Shown here: positions 55,981-64,000 of the stretch, one piece after another
Layout: each line of letters opens with the position of its first letter
How positions within the stretch are numbered: position 1 is the first letter of the stretch
NCBI GenBank assembly: GCA_942159475.1
Contig: OW804097.1
Location: forward strand, 54,828,986 to 54,892,985
Length of the DNA stretch: 64,000 nt
Direction of reading: 5' to 3'
From: Sthenelais limicola
Taxonomy: Eukaryota; Annelida; Polychaeta; Phyllodocida; Sigalionidae
Program-made: the position numbers and the translations under genes
Notes under the pieces: model-generated
The model's input: the letters and a program-made list of their open reading frames with translations, nothing else
The model's database searches: none
Told to the model about the DNA's origin: nothing

Positions 55981-57400
55981 ATTTTTTTCCTACATGTTCC
56001 TGGTTTGTTTGGTCCAAGAAGGAAGTTAAAGAAGTTAAGACACTCTCTATAGGTATGTTTAATGATACAAGGGAGATCTGGTGTCTAGGGGAAAAATGTT
56101 TTTTGACGGTTTGTATGTGAAGTATAATTAAGACCCTCCTCTTTGAGAACTATTATATTGATGTTTAATATATACATATATGTGGCGCCGTAGAGACTGA
56201 CTCAAAGCCTGGTTGGTCCAACATTTGTATTTATTCCTCCCTATGAATCATACAGTTACATAGATAGTAATGAGGAATAATGAGGAATTAAGTTTAAATT
56301 TTTTCGTCTGCAAGGCGAGGAGGAGGTGTGCTTCAGCTGGCGACCAGGAATGGAATGACTCGGCATCGGGATCAGCTCCACTTATATACGTGAGGGTAGC
56401 GTCGTCAAGGTGAGTGCCTCGAAGGTGCCATCTGATTGGATCCTAGGATCGGTCCCCGTTCCCGATATGGCCGCCAAATGCTGGGGCTTCGACTACACAA
56501 AAGGATTCATCCATTAGGATTGTTTGAATAAGACACAACGCTGCGGTTGGATTTTAGAGTTTCTTTATTATTCTTTTTTATTTATTTTTCATTATAAAGT
56601 GCGAGACTCTTATAAATGTTATTGTTTCTTTAGTATTTGTATCAAAATCGAAGATATATAAAATGTCTTTGTTATCTGATTAATATAATTATCACAATAT
56701 TCTGGTACCTTTCGTAAGTAAAATCAGCACGTCCTGAGAATAGTGTAATTGTTACATAATGTTCTATTGCTGAATACAAATCTTTAAATACAATACAGAA
56801 TTCAAGTTTATAGCCTATCAAATTTATTCTCCTGTACAGACGTTGCGCGCTGATAATAATTCAATATTATAGGTATTTTGTATTGAAAGTCACCTTACTT
56901 GCAACGAAAAATAGGTACAAATAATGGTTCTATTATCATAGGATTTTAGGACAGTCGGGCAAATATGTTAGGAAAATTGATAGCTAAACATCGCATGAAA
57001 ACAATTTGTTAAACATTTTAGTGGGGTCAAGAGGAGCTGATGGGGGTGGAGGGGACCAGGAGGGGCGAAAAAAGCAATAAACCGAGGCGGCGTCCACGAC
57101 GAAGTAAAGTGATAAAAGTTGTCTGCTATGTGCTTTACCTTGACCAAGCGCGGGAAACATATCCAGTCGCAGTCTCTATCGCAACCATGAGACCTTTTAA
57201 TGACACTGCGGTAAGCTCTGCGTTTGGTCTGCGGCTCCAACATAATATTGTAGTCCGGCAGTGGAAAGGCAAATTTTGGCCTAACCCGGAAATCCCGGAT
57301 AAAGTTTTTTTCTCTCTTGATTTATCATCTATGGGGTCCCTATATCACATTCCTGTGTGATGTGAAGTTCCTGACCTTGAGCAATTCGAGATATTCAAGA
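55981..57400. other. no gene seen
   Basis: AT-rich. A phrase CACTGCGGTAAGCTCTGCG near 57204 is another trace of the MITE family above. No supported coding sequence. Confidence 0.3.
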
Positions 57401-57418
57401 TGGCTGCCACCGAACATG

Positions 57419-57890
57419 TCAAATCTGTAAACTGGCATATCTCTGCTTCTAATGGGGCTAGGAATATGTTCTAGGTCTCTAAATGCATGTTTCATTAGCC
57501 TACAAATGTGATACAGTCATTTAAAAAATCATTGACCCAACAATTTCCAATGAAAATTGCATTATGTAGTATAATAATTTAATTTGGCCGCAACCGATCC
57601 AGCAAATCTGTAAACAGGCATATCTCTGCTTCTAATGGGGCTAGTTATACATTGTAGATGTCTAAATGTATGTTTTGTTAGCCTACAAATGCAACACAGC
57701 CATTAAATAAATCATTCGCTCAATGATTCCCAATGAAATTTGCTTTTTTGTGTAAAATAATTCAATTTGACCATAACTCAAATTACATGTCAAATCTTTA
57801 AAAAGACATAATGATATAGATCCCTGCTTCTAATGGGGTTAGGAATACATTCTAAATGTCATTTGCCTACAAATACATTACACCTGCATA
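57419..57890. repeat. degenerate ~185-bp tandem repeat, 2.5 units
   Basis: Units start near 57421, 57604 and 57790, each with AAATCTNTAAA, CTGCTTCTAATGGGG(C/T)TAG, TAGCCTACAAATG and a CAATGAAA segment in the same order. Divergence between units is moderate, so the array is old. Confidence 0.75.
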
Positions 57891-58189
57891 CATTTAATCA
57901 TTGGCCTAATATTTGTCAATGAAAGTTTCATTATGGTGTAAAAGAATTCATTATATGCATTATTGTTTGTCAGTTTATGAAAAGACCATAACCATATTCT
58001 TTGTTTATCATTCCATTGTCTTGCGCTTCAAATGTGATAAAAAATATTGCTAAGCTTCTTAACCGCAGGCTGTCATGAGCTATACATAGTATTCATTGAT
58101 GTCACAGCACTGGCCTAGGCTAGCTATGTTCTGTATCACCCTTTGTAAATATTACCTGGACATATGCATGTGCTCCAAGGCTGCCATTT

Positions 58190-59113
58190 TCACATGTTCA
58201 AAAGTTTTAGCAAATGGTAATCAGTCAGGGGTTTTTTGAATGCGGTCCATATTTGGTCAGCGCTAGCATTCATATCTAGTACTAAGTTATCATTGACCTC
58301 ATTGCAGTATACATCAAAGTCATTCCAGTCTAATACATCATAATTTCTAGTGTATCTTTTCTCCTTAACCAAAGTACTTTTGGCTTTCTTTAGGTTTAGA
58401 TAAACTGGGAAATGATCGGAAAGACTATTCTGAATTACACCAGCCTTAAGGCAATGTTTATGATTCGTGGCTATGATATCCAACACAGATTTCTTATTAT
58501 TAGACACTCTTGTCGTTACATGCACCTTTTGTACTAACAAATTCTCCACTAGCAGGTGGTTTAGCTCAAGCACCGTATCATTTTTAGTATCTAACATATT
58601 AATATTTACATCTCCGCATACGATTATTTCACAGTTAAGGGCATTATCCTTAATAGCTGACAAGATTTCAGATAGATTATCAATAAATATCCTCTTATTT
58701 CCCGCCGGGGGGCGGTACAGGTTACATATTATGATTTTCCTCCTGTTGCCAGGTTTGCATCTAAGGATTTGTGCCTCGATGTGCTCATTACACCTGTTAA
58801 GATTAGCAAATATAGCAGTGTCGATAATAAAACTTTTATCAACCAAACAGCATAAACCACCACCTTTTTTTACATGCCCATTGGTTAAGGTAGTTCTATC
58901 CTCCCTGTATATTTTATAATTCTTATTGTGTAATATATAATCATTATTATCAGCCCCGTCTAACCATGTTTCTTGTATGGCTATTATCTTAATGTTGCCG
59001 CATAGCATGGTATCATTTAACTCAGCAGTTTTATTTCTCACAGACCTGATGTTTAAGGACAGCAGTGTTAGCCCCTTAAGCCTACTAATATCTATCAAAC
59101 TACCCAATGCCAT
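58190..59113 (-). CDS. LINE-type endonuclease (EEP/APE-like) ORF lacking reverse transcriptase
   Basis: ATG at 59113; 307 residues. All endonuclease/exonuclease/phosphatase landmarks are present: LSLNIRSV, IQETWL, GGGLCCLV, IICNLYRPP, IVCGDVNINML, LDIIATN and SDHFPVYL. This is the nuclease that normally starts ORF2 of APE-type non-LTR retrotransposons. The frame stops about 50 residues after the domain, and no RT follows on the minus strand; the sequence beyond is the tandem repeat at 57419-57890. LINE copies usually lose their 5' end, so loss of the 3' half is unusual. It lies 3' of the NADAR-containing ORF1 in the same orientation. Confidence 0.85.
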   Translation of the reverse strand: MALGSLIDISRLKGLTLLSLNIRSVRNKTAELNDTMLCGNIKIIAIQETWLDGADNNDYILHNKNYKIYREDRTTLTNGHVKKGGGLCCLVDKSFIIDTAIFANLNRCNEHIEAQILRCKPGNRRKIIICNLYRPPAGNKRIFIDNLSEILSAIKDNALNCEIIVCGDVNINMLDTKNDTVLELNHLLVENLLVQKVHVTTRVSNNKKSVLDIIATNHKHCLKAGVIQNSLSDHFPVYLNLKKAKSTLVKEKRYTRNYDVLDWNDFDVYCNEVNDNLVLDMNASADQIWTAFKKPLTDYHLLKLLNM

Positions 59114-60040
59114 TTCTCTTGAAGACTAAGAGGTTCACTATAAATTCTTGGCAAAACTTCATATTGCATGTAGATACAAGCCGGTATAGTCCTGTGTGCT
59201 TCACAATAGCGCGAACGATAAAAGTAAACAGAGGCATAAATAAAAACACATGGTACAGTTTCCGCTTCGGAATTTTCTGACGATATACGTGCTCGAGCGT
59301 CGACCCATTTTGTAATGACCAAACATTCCCATAATACATATGGGTACCTATCTAATATCAAATATAGTAGTTGACAATTGTCGGTATATAGTCACAAGCG
59401 CAGTTCAATAAGACATAAATGTACAATTCATTACATACCGGTTATATTCATCTTGCACAGGTACAAGCGCCGAGTGCAGCGTGTTCCGACCTCCATTTTC
59501 CTTCCATTCTGCAGTGAATGGCTTACCATATGTGTAGTGATCGATATACTGTATGGGCATGCATTACCGTAATATTATTTAGGACCACAGGTAACCTCAT
59601 ATAATATACAATATAGATATGGATCAATCTCAATTCACACATTGCAGGTAGGATAGATATTACAGAGCGAACAATAGTCGATACGAATAAACATGTCATA
59701 TTTGCTGCGGGAGAGTGACCTAGTTTCTCTTACCATTACCTCGAGAATCATCAACATAAACATTGCCACGTGGGTTTGAGTGGGCGTAACATATATACAC
59801 ATGCGTTCATGGTATAGTGTTTGCTGGCAGTACATCTCATATTAAGATATCGATTTAACCCCACAATATTTAATCGTTGGAGGAATAAATGTCATTACTC
59901 TATTGGCATTGCACAAGTTATTTAATTCAGCAGTACCAACAAAATTATCTTATAAATATATACGAGGTAACTCGCTTCTGGTAGCCATGATCCCAGTGTC
60001 CGAGTGTCAACTGACAGTTCGTACATGTGGTACGGATTTA
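59114..60040. other. gap between LINE ORF1 and endonuclease ORF
   Basis: About 930 bp without a supported coding sequence on either strand. In most two-ORF LINEs this spacer is very short, so an insertion here, or two unrelated element pieces, should be considered. Confidence 0.4.
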
Positions 60041-61852
60041 CTAGTTCTTCTTACCCTTTTTTGCTGCAAGGATATCGCGCATAGATTTGTTTAATATGTC
60101 ACTGGTAGTTGTGAGATTTAACCTATGTACTGCTGTGCGTCCACCAAATGTGTTACGTGGAATACGAGGTGTGCTTGTGTCGAGGAATGTTGGTAACTTC
60201 GCATTTTCAAGTTTGTCCTGAAGATCACCTGCCGACATGGTGGAACCACCATCTGTTTCCATGTCAGATGTGTCGCCCTCATCGCTCGACCCGTTCTCAT
60301 CCAGTGAGGCATCCAAGGCTGCATTGACATCTACCTTAGACTTCACCAGCTTTTCCTCAGGTGAGGGGGATTTTCTGAAGTACCTTCCTGATTGCTGTTT
60401 TTCCTTTGATTTCGGGGATAGCTTGGAGGGAGTAATCGGGGCTGGTGGTGGCGATAAGGGAGTAATTTCGTTCATCTCTCTCTTGTACTTTTCCTTTAGT
60501 TCTTCGTGTATCTTCATTAACAGTTTGCCATGGAGATTATCCCCATGGTTATCCCAACTGTGGCATCTAAGGGCTACTGCCCCCAGGAAAGGTCCACAGC
60601 CCCATTTGGGATCGGCCGTGGCCTCAATCAACTCGATGTCGCCGGTTGCTAGTAGTAGACAATGAAGATTCTTGTTCTGTTCAAATTTCGCTCTGAGAAC
60701 AGACTTCATGTAACTGGTTTCCTTCTGCTCCCATTCTTCATTGACAGAGAGCTTAGATCCAGCATCTTTGATCTGGAATGGGTCTTTCATGCGTTGGATG
60801 CGTCTCGCGGTGGGAAAGTGGCCGTTCTTTAGGGCTTTGATATACATATACGCGTGTTCAGCCGAAAAAAATCGTAGCTTCATCATGTATATTTTACATT
60901 CAAACAAATTACTCGCCCAAGCATGTGGGCCTTGGTAGGCTAGCCCACCTCCAACTTTTTGCATTTTTATTTTCCCTGGTTGCAACTCTTCGGGTATGGA
61001 ATCTAGTTCATTTACCTTGAGTAGTTTCCCTTTAAACTGTAATCTGTCCCCTTTGGCTTTGGCTTCAGTGTCAATTTGCTTTTCACACGCCTTCTTGGCT
61101 ATTATTCGTATAAGGCTCTGGTCTCTACGGACCTCTGCACTCACATCATCCTCGAATGACCAAAATTTGTTTGCCGGGTATGTAGCAGGGGGGAAGAGTC
61201 TGGCATCAAAGAGTTTGCCTTTAGTGGTCAGGAATGCTTTTTTCATTTCCATTGCTTTAAAAACTAACACGATTGGTTCCGGCCTTCTACTATTAGAGTG
61301 CTTGCCTTTTGTCACAATCCTATACACCTCATCGATGTCGTCAGTTTTGAAATCGGGTACAACTAGCTTTATAATCGTAGTTACAGTTTTTTCAAGTGTC
61401 TCACCTTTTTTTTCCCGAATTCCATTAAAGACCATGCCTTTGGCCCTTAGTCTTGTGTCATGGTCCTGGTTAATGAGTTTCTGACACTCTAACTCATGTT
61501 TTAGATTATCAACGATCGCCTCTAGATCTTTCACTCTAGATTCCAACGATTCAGCCAGCACTTTTATCTCAAGTCTAGCCGTGATTTCTTCGGTATGAGA
61601 TGAAGCTAATTCTGTAACAAAGTTATGGGTGTTCGTGGCGAATGCCACTAGTTCATTGTGGCCAGAGACCAGATCACTGGATTCATTCGACCCACCTTCT
61701 TCCTGAGCGTCCGCCATGTCAGATTTAGCGGGGGGTTTATTTGTAGACGGGGAAACTATCCAGTTACTTGCATCAAAATACACACTATTTTCACTTGCAC
61801 CTTTTTTCGCGTCAGGAGATATGCCAGAAGAGCCTTCAGCACCTCTTTTCAT
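60041..61852 (-). CDS. non-LTR retrotransposon ORF1 protein with embedded NADAR domain
   Basis: ATG at 61852; 603 residues, uninterrupted. Residues about 85-135 are a coiled coil (ARLEIKVLAESLESRVKDL and on). Residues 137-283 match the L1 ORF1 RRM and C-terminal domain (MVFNGIREKKGETLEKTV, DIDEVYRIV, RPEPIVLVFKA, SFEDDVSAEVRRDQS). Residues about 303-455 match NADAR/YbiA-like proteins: a WASNLFECKIYMMKLRFFSAEHAYMY start with the conserved AEH, EEWEQKETSYMKSVLRAKF, LLLATGDIELIEA, DPKWGCG and a final GDNLHGKLLM. NADAR enzymes cleave N-glycosidic or ADP-ribosyl bonds; known members remove ADP-ribose from guanine. A Pro/Ser-rich, then acidic tail follows. The RNA-binding role is known for L1 ORF1; the role of NADAR here is unknown. 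Confidence 0.85.
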   Translation of the reverse strand: MKRGAEGSSGISPDAKKGASENSVYFDASNWIVSPSTNKPPAKSDMADAQEEGGSNESSDLVSGHNELVAFATNTHNFVTELASSHTEEITARLEIKVLAESLESRVKDLEAIVDNLKHELECQKLINQDHDTRLRAKGMVFNGIREKKGETLEKTVTTIIKLVVPDFKTDDIDEVYRIVTKGKHSNSRRPEPIVLVFKAMEMKKAFLTTKGKLFDARLFPPATYPANKFWSFEDDVSAEVRRDQSLIRIIAKKACEKQIDTEAKAKGDRLQFKGKLLKVNELDSIPEELQPGKIKMQKVGGGLAYQGPHAWASNLFECKIYMMKLRFFSAEHAYMYIKALKNGHFPTARRIQRMKDPFQIKDAGSKLSVNEEWEQKETSYMKSVLRAKFEQNKNLHCLLLATGDIELIEATADPKWGCGPFLGAVALRCHSWDNHGDNLHGKLLMKIHEELKEKYKREMNEITPLSPPPAPITPSKLSPKSKEKQQSGRYFRKSPSPEEKLVKSKVDVNAALDASLDENGSSDEGDTSDMETDGGSTMSAGDLQDKLENAKLPTFLDTSTPRIPRNTFGGRTAVHRLNLTTTSDILNKSMRDILAAKKGKKN

Positions 61853-62480
61853 TATTTCCCTTGGATCGGCGACAGAGTCAGATTAGCTAGGGTGACACTC
61901 TATGTAGTGGTGGCTAGGTATAGCTGAGTCACAGTGTAAACAGTTCTTGGCGGGAAAGTAGGTCCCTCAGTCACTCTAATTTCGCTCACCTTTGGTCATT
62001 AGATTGTGGAAAATCGGCGTATAAACCACAACATGTCCATATTCACATCACTCATTGCTTTCAGTATATGTATCTGTAAGTCCTTGCTTTTGATAAAAAC
62101 ACAATAGTAGGTTTTTTGGCCAATCTGGTGCTACGGCACCGCTCTCTCACACACGTCTTACCCCGTCAGACGCCATGACACTCTTCGATAATAGAGTAAC
62201 CTTATTGTGAGTCGGTGGAAGGCATATTATATGTTGCGTGAACAATAGATATTACTTGATTGAGACGATAAGTTCTTCGATATCGCCGTATAGCCTTCTC
62301 CATATAGCTTTTTCCTGATTTTTCACCATTTTGAAGCTGAAAGAATATAATACGACCCTACATCTCATCTTTAGCTCATACATGGAAGATAAACGGTCTA
62401 TGGCACTGTCACGACTACTTTATCCTCATTTTATAATTATAAGGTATTACGTAAGATTATGCAATAGCATAACAGTAATT
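61853..62480. other. upstream of the NADAR-ORF1, possible LINE 5' UTR
   Basis: No coding sequence. It may contain the 5' UTR and internal promoter of the minus-strand element; nothing specific is visible. Confidence 0.3.
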
Positions 62481-62925
62481 ATTAATATGTGTGAAATATG
62501 AATATGAATATCATTAAGACCATAAGTCACGAGGCTTCACGCTAGGTGGAGCCACGAGCATATAGGTTTCTCTGAGTCACCACCATGACTCTAGCCTATG
62601 AATATTCATACCTGATTACTATTGGTCAACCATAGGGACCCCCCTTGGTTAATATGTAAGATTACACATCATTGGGTAATGAATGTTAATTAACCTGATT
62701 GGATAATTAATGCACATGCTCGCGCATGCGCACCACATGTTCTCCATGTATAAATACCCATGTTTTCAGCATTAAAAGTTATGTCTAAACAGGACTGAAT
62801 CGCTGCTCATTTATTCATAATAGTCAGGCTATACCAAAGCCTTGACTAGATATAATATCTCCAATACTCTCTACGACTAGCACCCTAACCTCGGAGATAT
62901 TCCATACATATCATATGGTGGAAAA
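62480..62925 (+). repeat. probable 5' LTR and primer-binding region of the Ty3-like element
   Basis: Directly upstream of gag lies a TATAAATA box (62749-62757) and, at about 62915, CATATCATATGGTGGAAAACC, where TGG could start a tRNA primer-binding site after an LTR ending in CA. The partner LTR is outside the window, so the limits are guesses. Confidence 0.35.
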
Positions 62926-63062
62926 CCTAAACGATTTTAAAGCTGGACAACCAAATCACATTGAGAAATCGGACGCTTAACAGGGAGGAGCACATACCCC
63001 GGCCTTATAGAAGAAGGCAGCAGCAAGAACCGATTATCCAGCAGGAAGAAAACGTTCCAATT

Positions 63063-64000
63063 ATGGATGAAGCACAATTACAAGAAGCCAGGAGGGTTTT
63101 AGACGAGGCCATAAATGCTCGAGTGGAAGCACAATTAAGGGAAAGACAAGCTGATATTGACCTAAGGGTACAGGCCGGCATCGACAGAGCCATAGCAAAC
63201 GCAGGCCGGGAGCCACCAGTCCGGGAGCCAAACGCCCAGCTCGCACAGGCTTTAGTAGCAATGCGAGCACAGGATCCGAATTTGAGGAAACCTGACATCT
63301 TTAAAGGACCAACCCTAACAACCACATGTGAGCAATTTTTAGTAAACTACAGACATTATATCACTCAAGCCTATCAGAACGACTTAACGGCACTAGCTAG
63401 ATATATTTCCACATACCTTGACGGCAAAGCCAGGCAATGGTACGAACGATATGTGAGAGTGCCTGAAAATGATAGAAACAATTATGAAGCATTATCTCTG
63501 GCAATGGTCGCTTACTTTAGGCCAGACGAACGAAACTTGAGAATTACACAAGTAAGAAAGCAAACCTCCTCAGAGTCGGTGGAAACATATTCCCTATACC
63601 TAAGAGACATTATAACTGCTAGGGGAATCAATGAGGATGGAGCCATTGAGAAATTAATAGAAGGCTTGAGACCAACTCTATCACCAATAGTTTTAGCCCA
63701 GAACCCAGCTACCTATGACGCGGCAGTCAAGGCAGCCAAAATGGCAGAAGCAAGTGCAAATTCCGTAAAAACTCCAGCCTTCGACACATCTGAATTGTCA
63801 TCCATTTTAGCCAAATCATGTGCAGATTTAACTAAGTCTCATAAAGAAGAAATTAAATCTCTGCACGAGAAAATAGACATGCTTACAAAAGCCAAGGAAC
63901 AAGCAAAAGCAGAAGCGGTAGAAACCGTACAAGCGATTGACGGCAACGGCCAGGACAATGGCCACCAGCAAGGACGCGGCAGAGGACGCGGACGCGGACG
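63063..64000 (+). CDS. Ty3/gypsy-type Gag, partial at window end
   Basis: The frame runs from ATG at 63063 to the window edge without a stop (over 310 residues); it is also open a little upstream, without an earlier ATG. After a helical Glu/Arg-rich start, the capsid-like part shows the retrotransposon gag pattern: PDIFKGPTLTTTCEQFLVNY, YLDGKARQWYERY, ALSLAMVAYFRPDERNLRI, QTSSESVETYSLYLRDI and LIEGLRPTLSP. A coiled segment (KSHKEEIKSLHEKIDML) and an RG-rich stretch (GRGRGRGRG) follow at the edge. Protease and polymerase would lie beyond 64000. Confidence 0.85.
   Translation, partial: MDEAQLQEARRVLDEAINARVEAQLRERQADIDLRVQAGIDRAIANAGREPPVREPNAQLAQALVAMRAQDPNLRKPDIFKGPTLTTTCEQFLVNYRHYITQAYQNDLTALARYISTYLDGKARQWYERYVRVPENDRNNYEALSLAMVAYFRPDERNLRITQVRKQTSSESVETYSLYLRDIITARGINEDGAIEKLIEGLRPTLSPIVLAQNPATYDAAVKAAKMAEASANSVKTPAFDTSELSSILAKSCADLTKSHKEEIKSLHEKIDMLTKAKEQAKAEAVETVQAIDGNGQDNGHQQGRGRGRGRG

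Noticed and set aside
60237..61484. Plus-strand open frames of 142 and 162 residues
   Set aside because: Shadows of the intact minus-strand ORF1; no own family signal.

Overview
This is AT-rich animal nuclear DNA with spliced genes, canonical GT-AG introns, dense transposons and many short repeats. I see no bacterial or organellar signature. The gene content (PAF1, MED29, a Compass/SATB-class homeobox gene, a GT31 glycosyltransferase) and the transposon types (DIRS, PIF/Harbinger with a MADF partner, an L1-like ORF1, a Ty3-like gag) point to a marine invertebrate. An echinoderm or another deuterostome is my guess, partly because of the very common GTAGGCCTAC-type palindromes; the window does not prove the phylum.

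Region 1 (1 to about 31,500) holds two conserved transcription genes arranged head to head. PAF1 (RNA polymerase II-associated factor 1) runs leftward from a start codon at 14477 through nine recognisable exons and leaves the window at its left edge. MED29 (Mediator subunit 29) runs rightward from 15668 or 15707 to 30897 in five exons. About 1.2 kb lies between their start codons, with a 20-bp imperfect hairpin and a TATA-like box. Each gene hosts an intronless gene in a large intron. A divergent GT31 beta-1,3-galactosyltransferase-like gene (5128-6585) lies antisense inside PAF1. A Compass-class homeobox gene with ULD, CUTL and homeodomain modules (16690-18120) lies in the same orientation in MED29 intron 1. 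The introns also carry a 45-bp minisatellite, several MITEs, a GIY-YIG fragment of a Penelope-like element and pyrimidine-rich tracts.

Region 2 (32,626-37,382) is a structurally complete DIRS-like tyrosine-recombinase retrotransposon. It has a Gag-like ORF, an RT/RNase H ORF reachable by a candidate -1 frameshift at an A AAT TTT heptamer, and an overlapping tyrosine recombinase. Its inverted termini and internal complementary region match to the base and define both ends.

Region 3 (37,383-53,181) is mostly unannotated DNA with PIF/Harbinger elements. A degenerate non-autonomous copy (38959-40207) abuts the left end of a second copy (40211 onward). An apparently complete 6.15-kb element with TTA target-site duplications spans 47031-53181. 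It carries a four-exon MADF/BESS protein gene and a four-exon DDE transposase gene, transcribed toward each other.

Region 4 (53,182-64,000) begins with a TATA box and the first exon of a probable secreted protein, right beside the Harbinger end. It continues with a fold-back MITE and, on the minus strand, an endonuclease (EEP) domain of a LINE-type ORF2 without a reverse transcriptase. Next is an intact 603-residue L1-type ORF1 protein that contains a NADAR (YbiA-like) domain between its nucleic-acid-binding half and its tail. The window ends inside the gag of a Ty3-like LTR retrotransposon. The NADAR-containing retrotransposon ORF1 is the most unusual item in the window.
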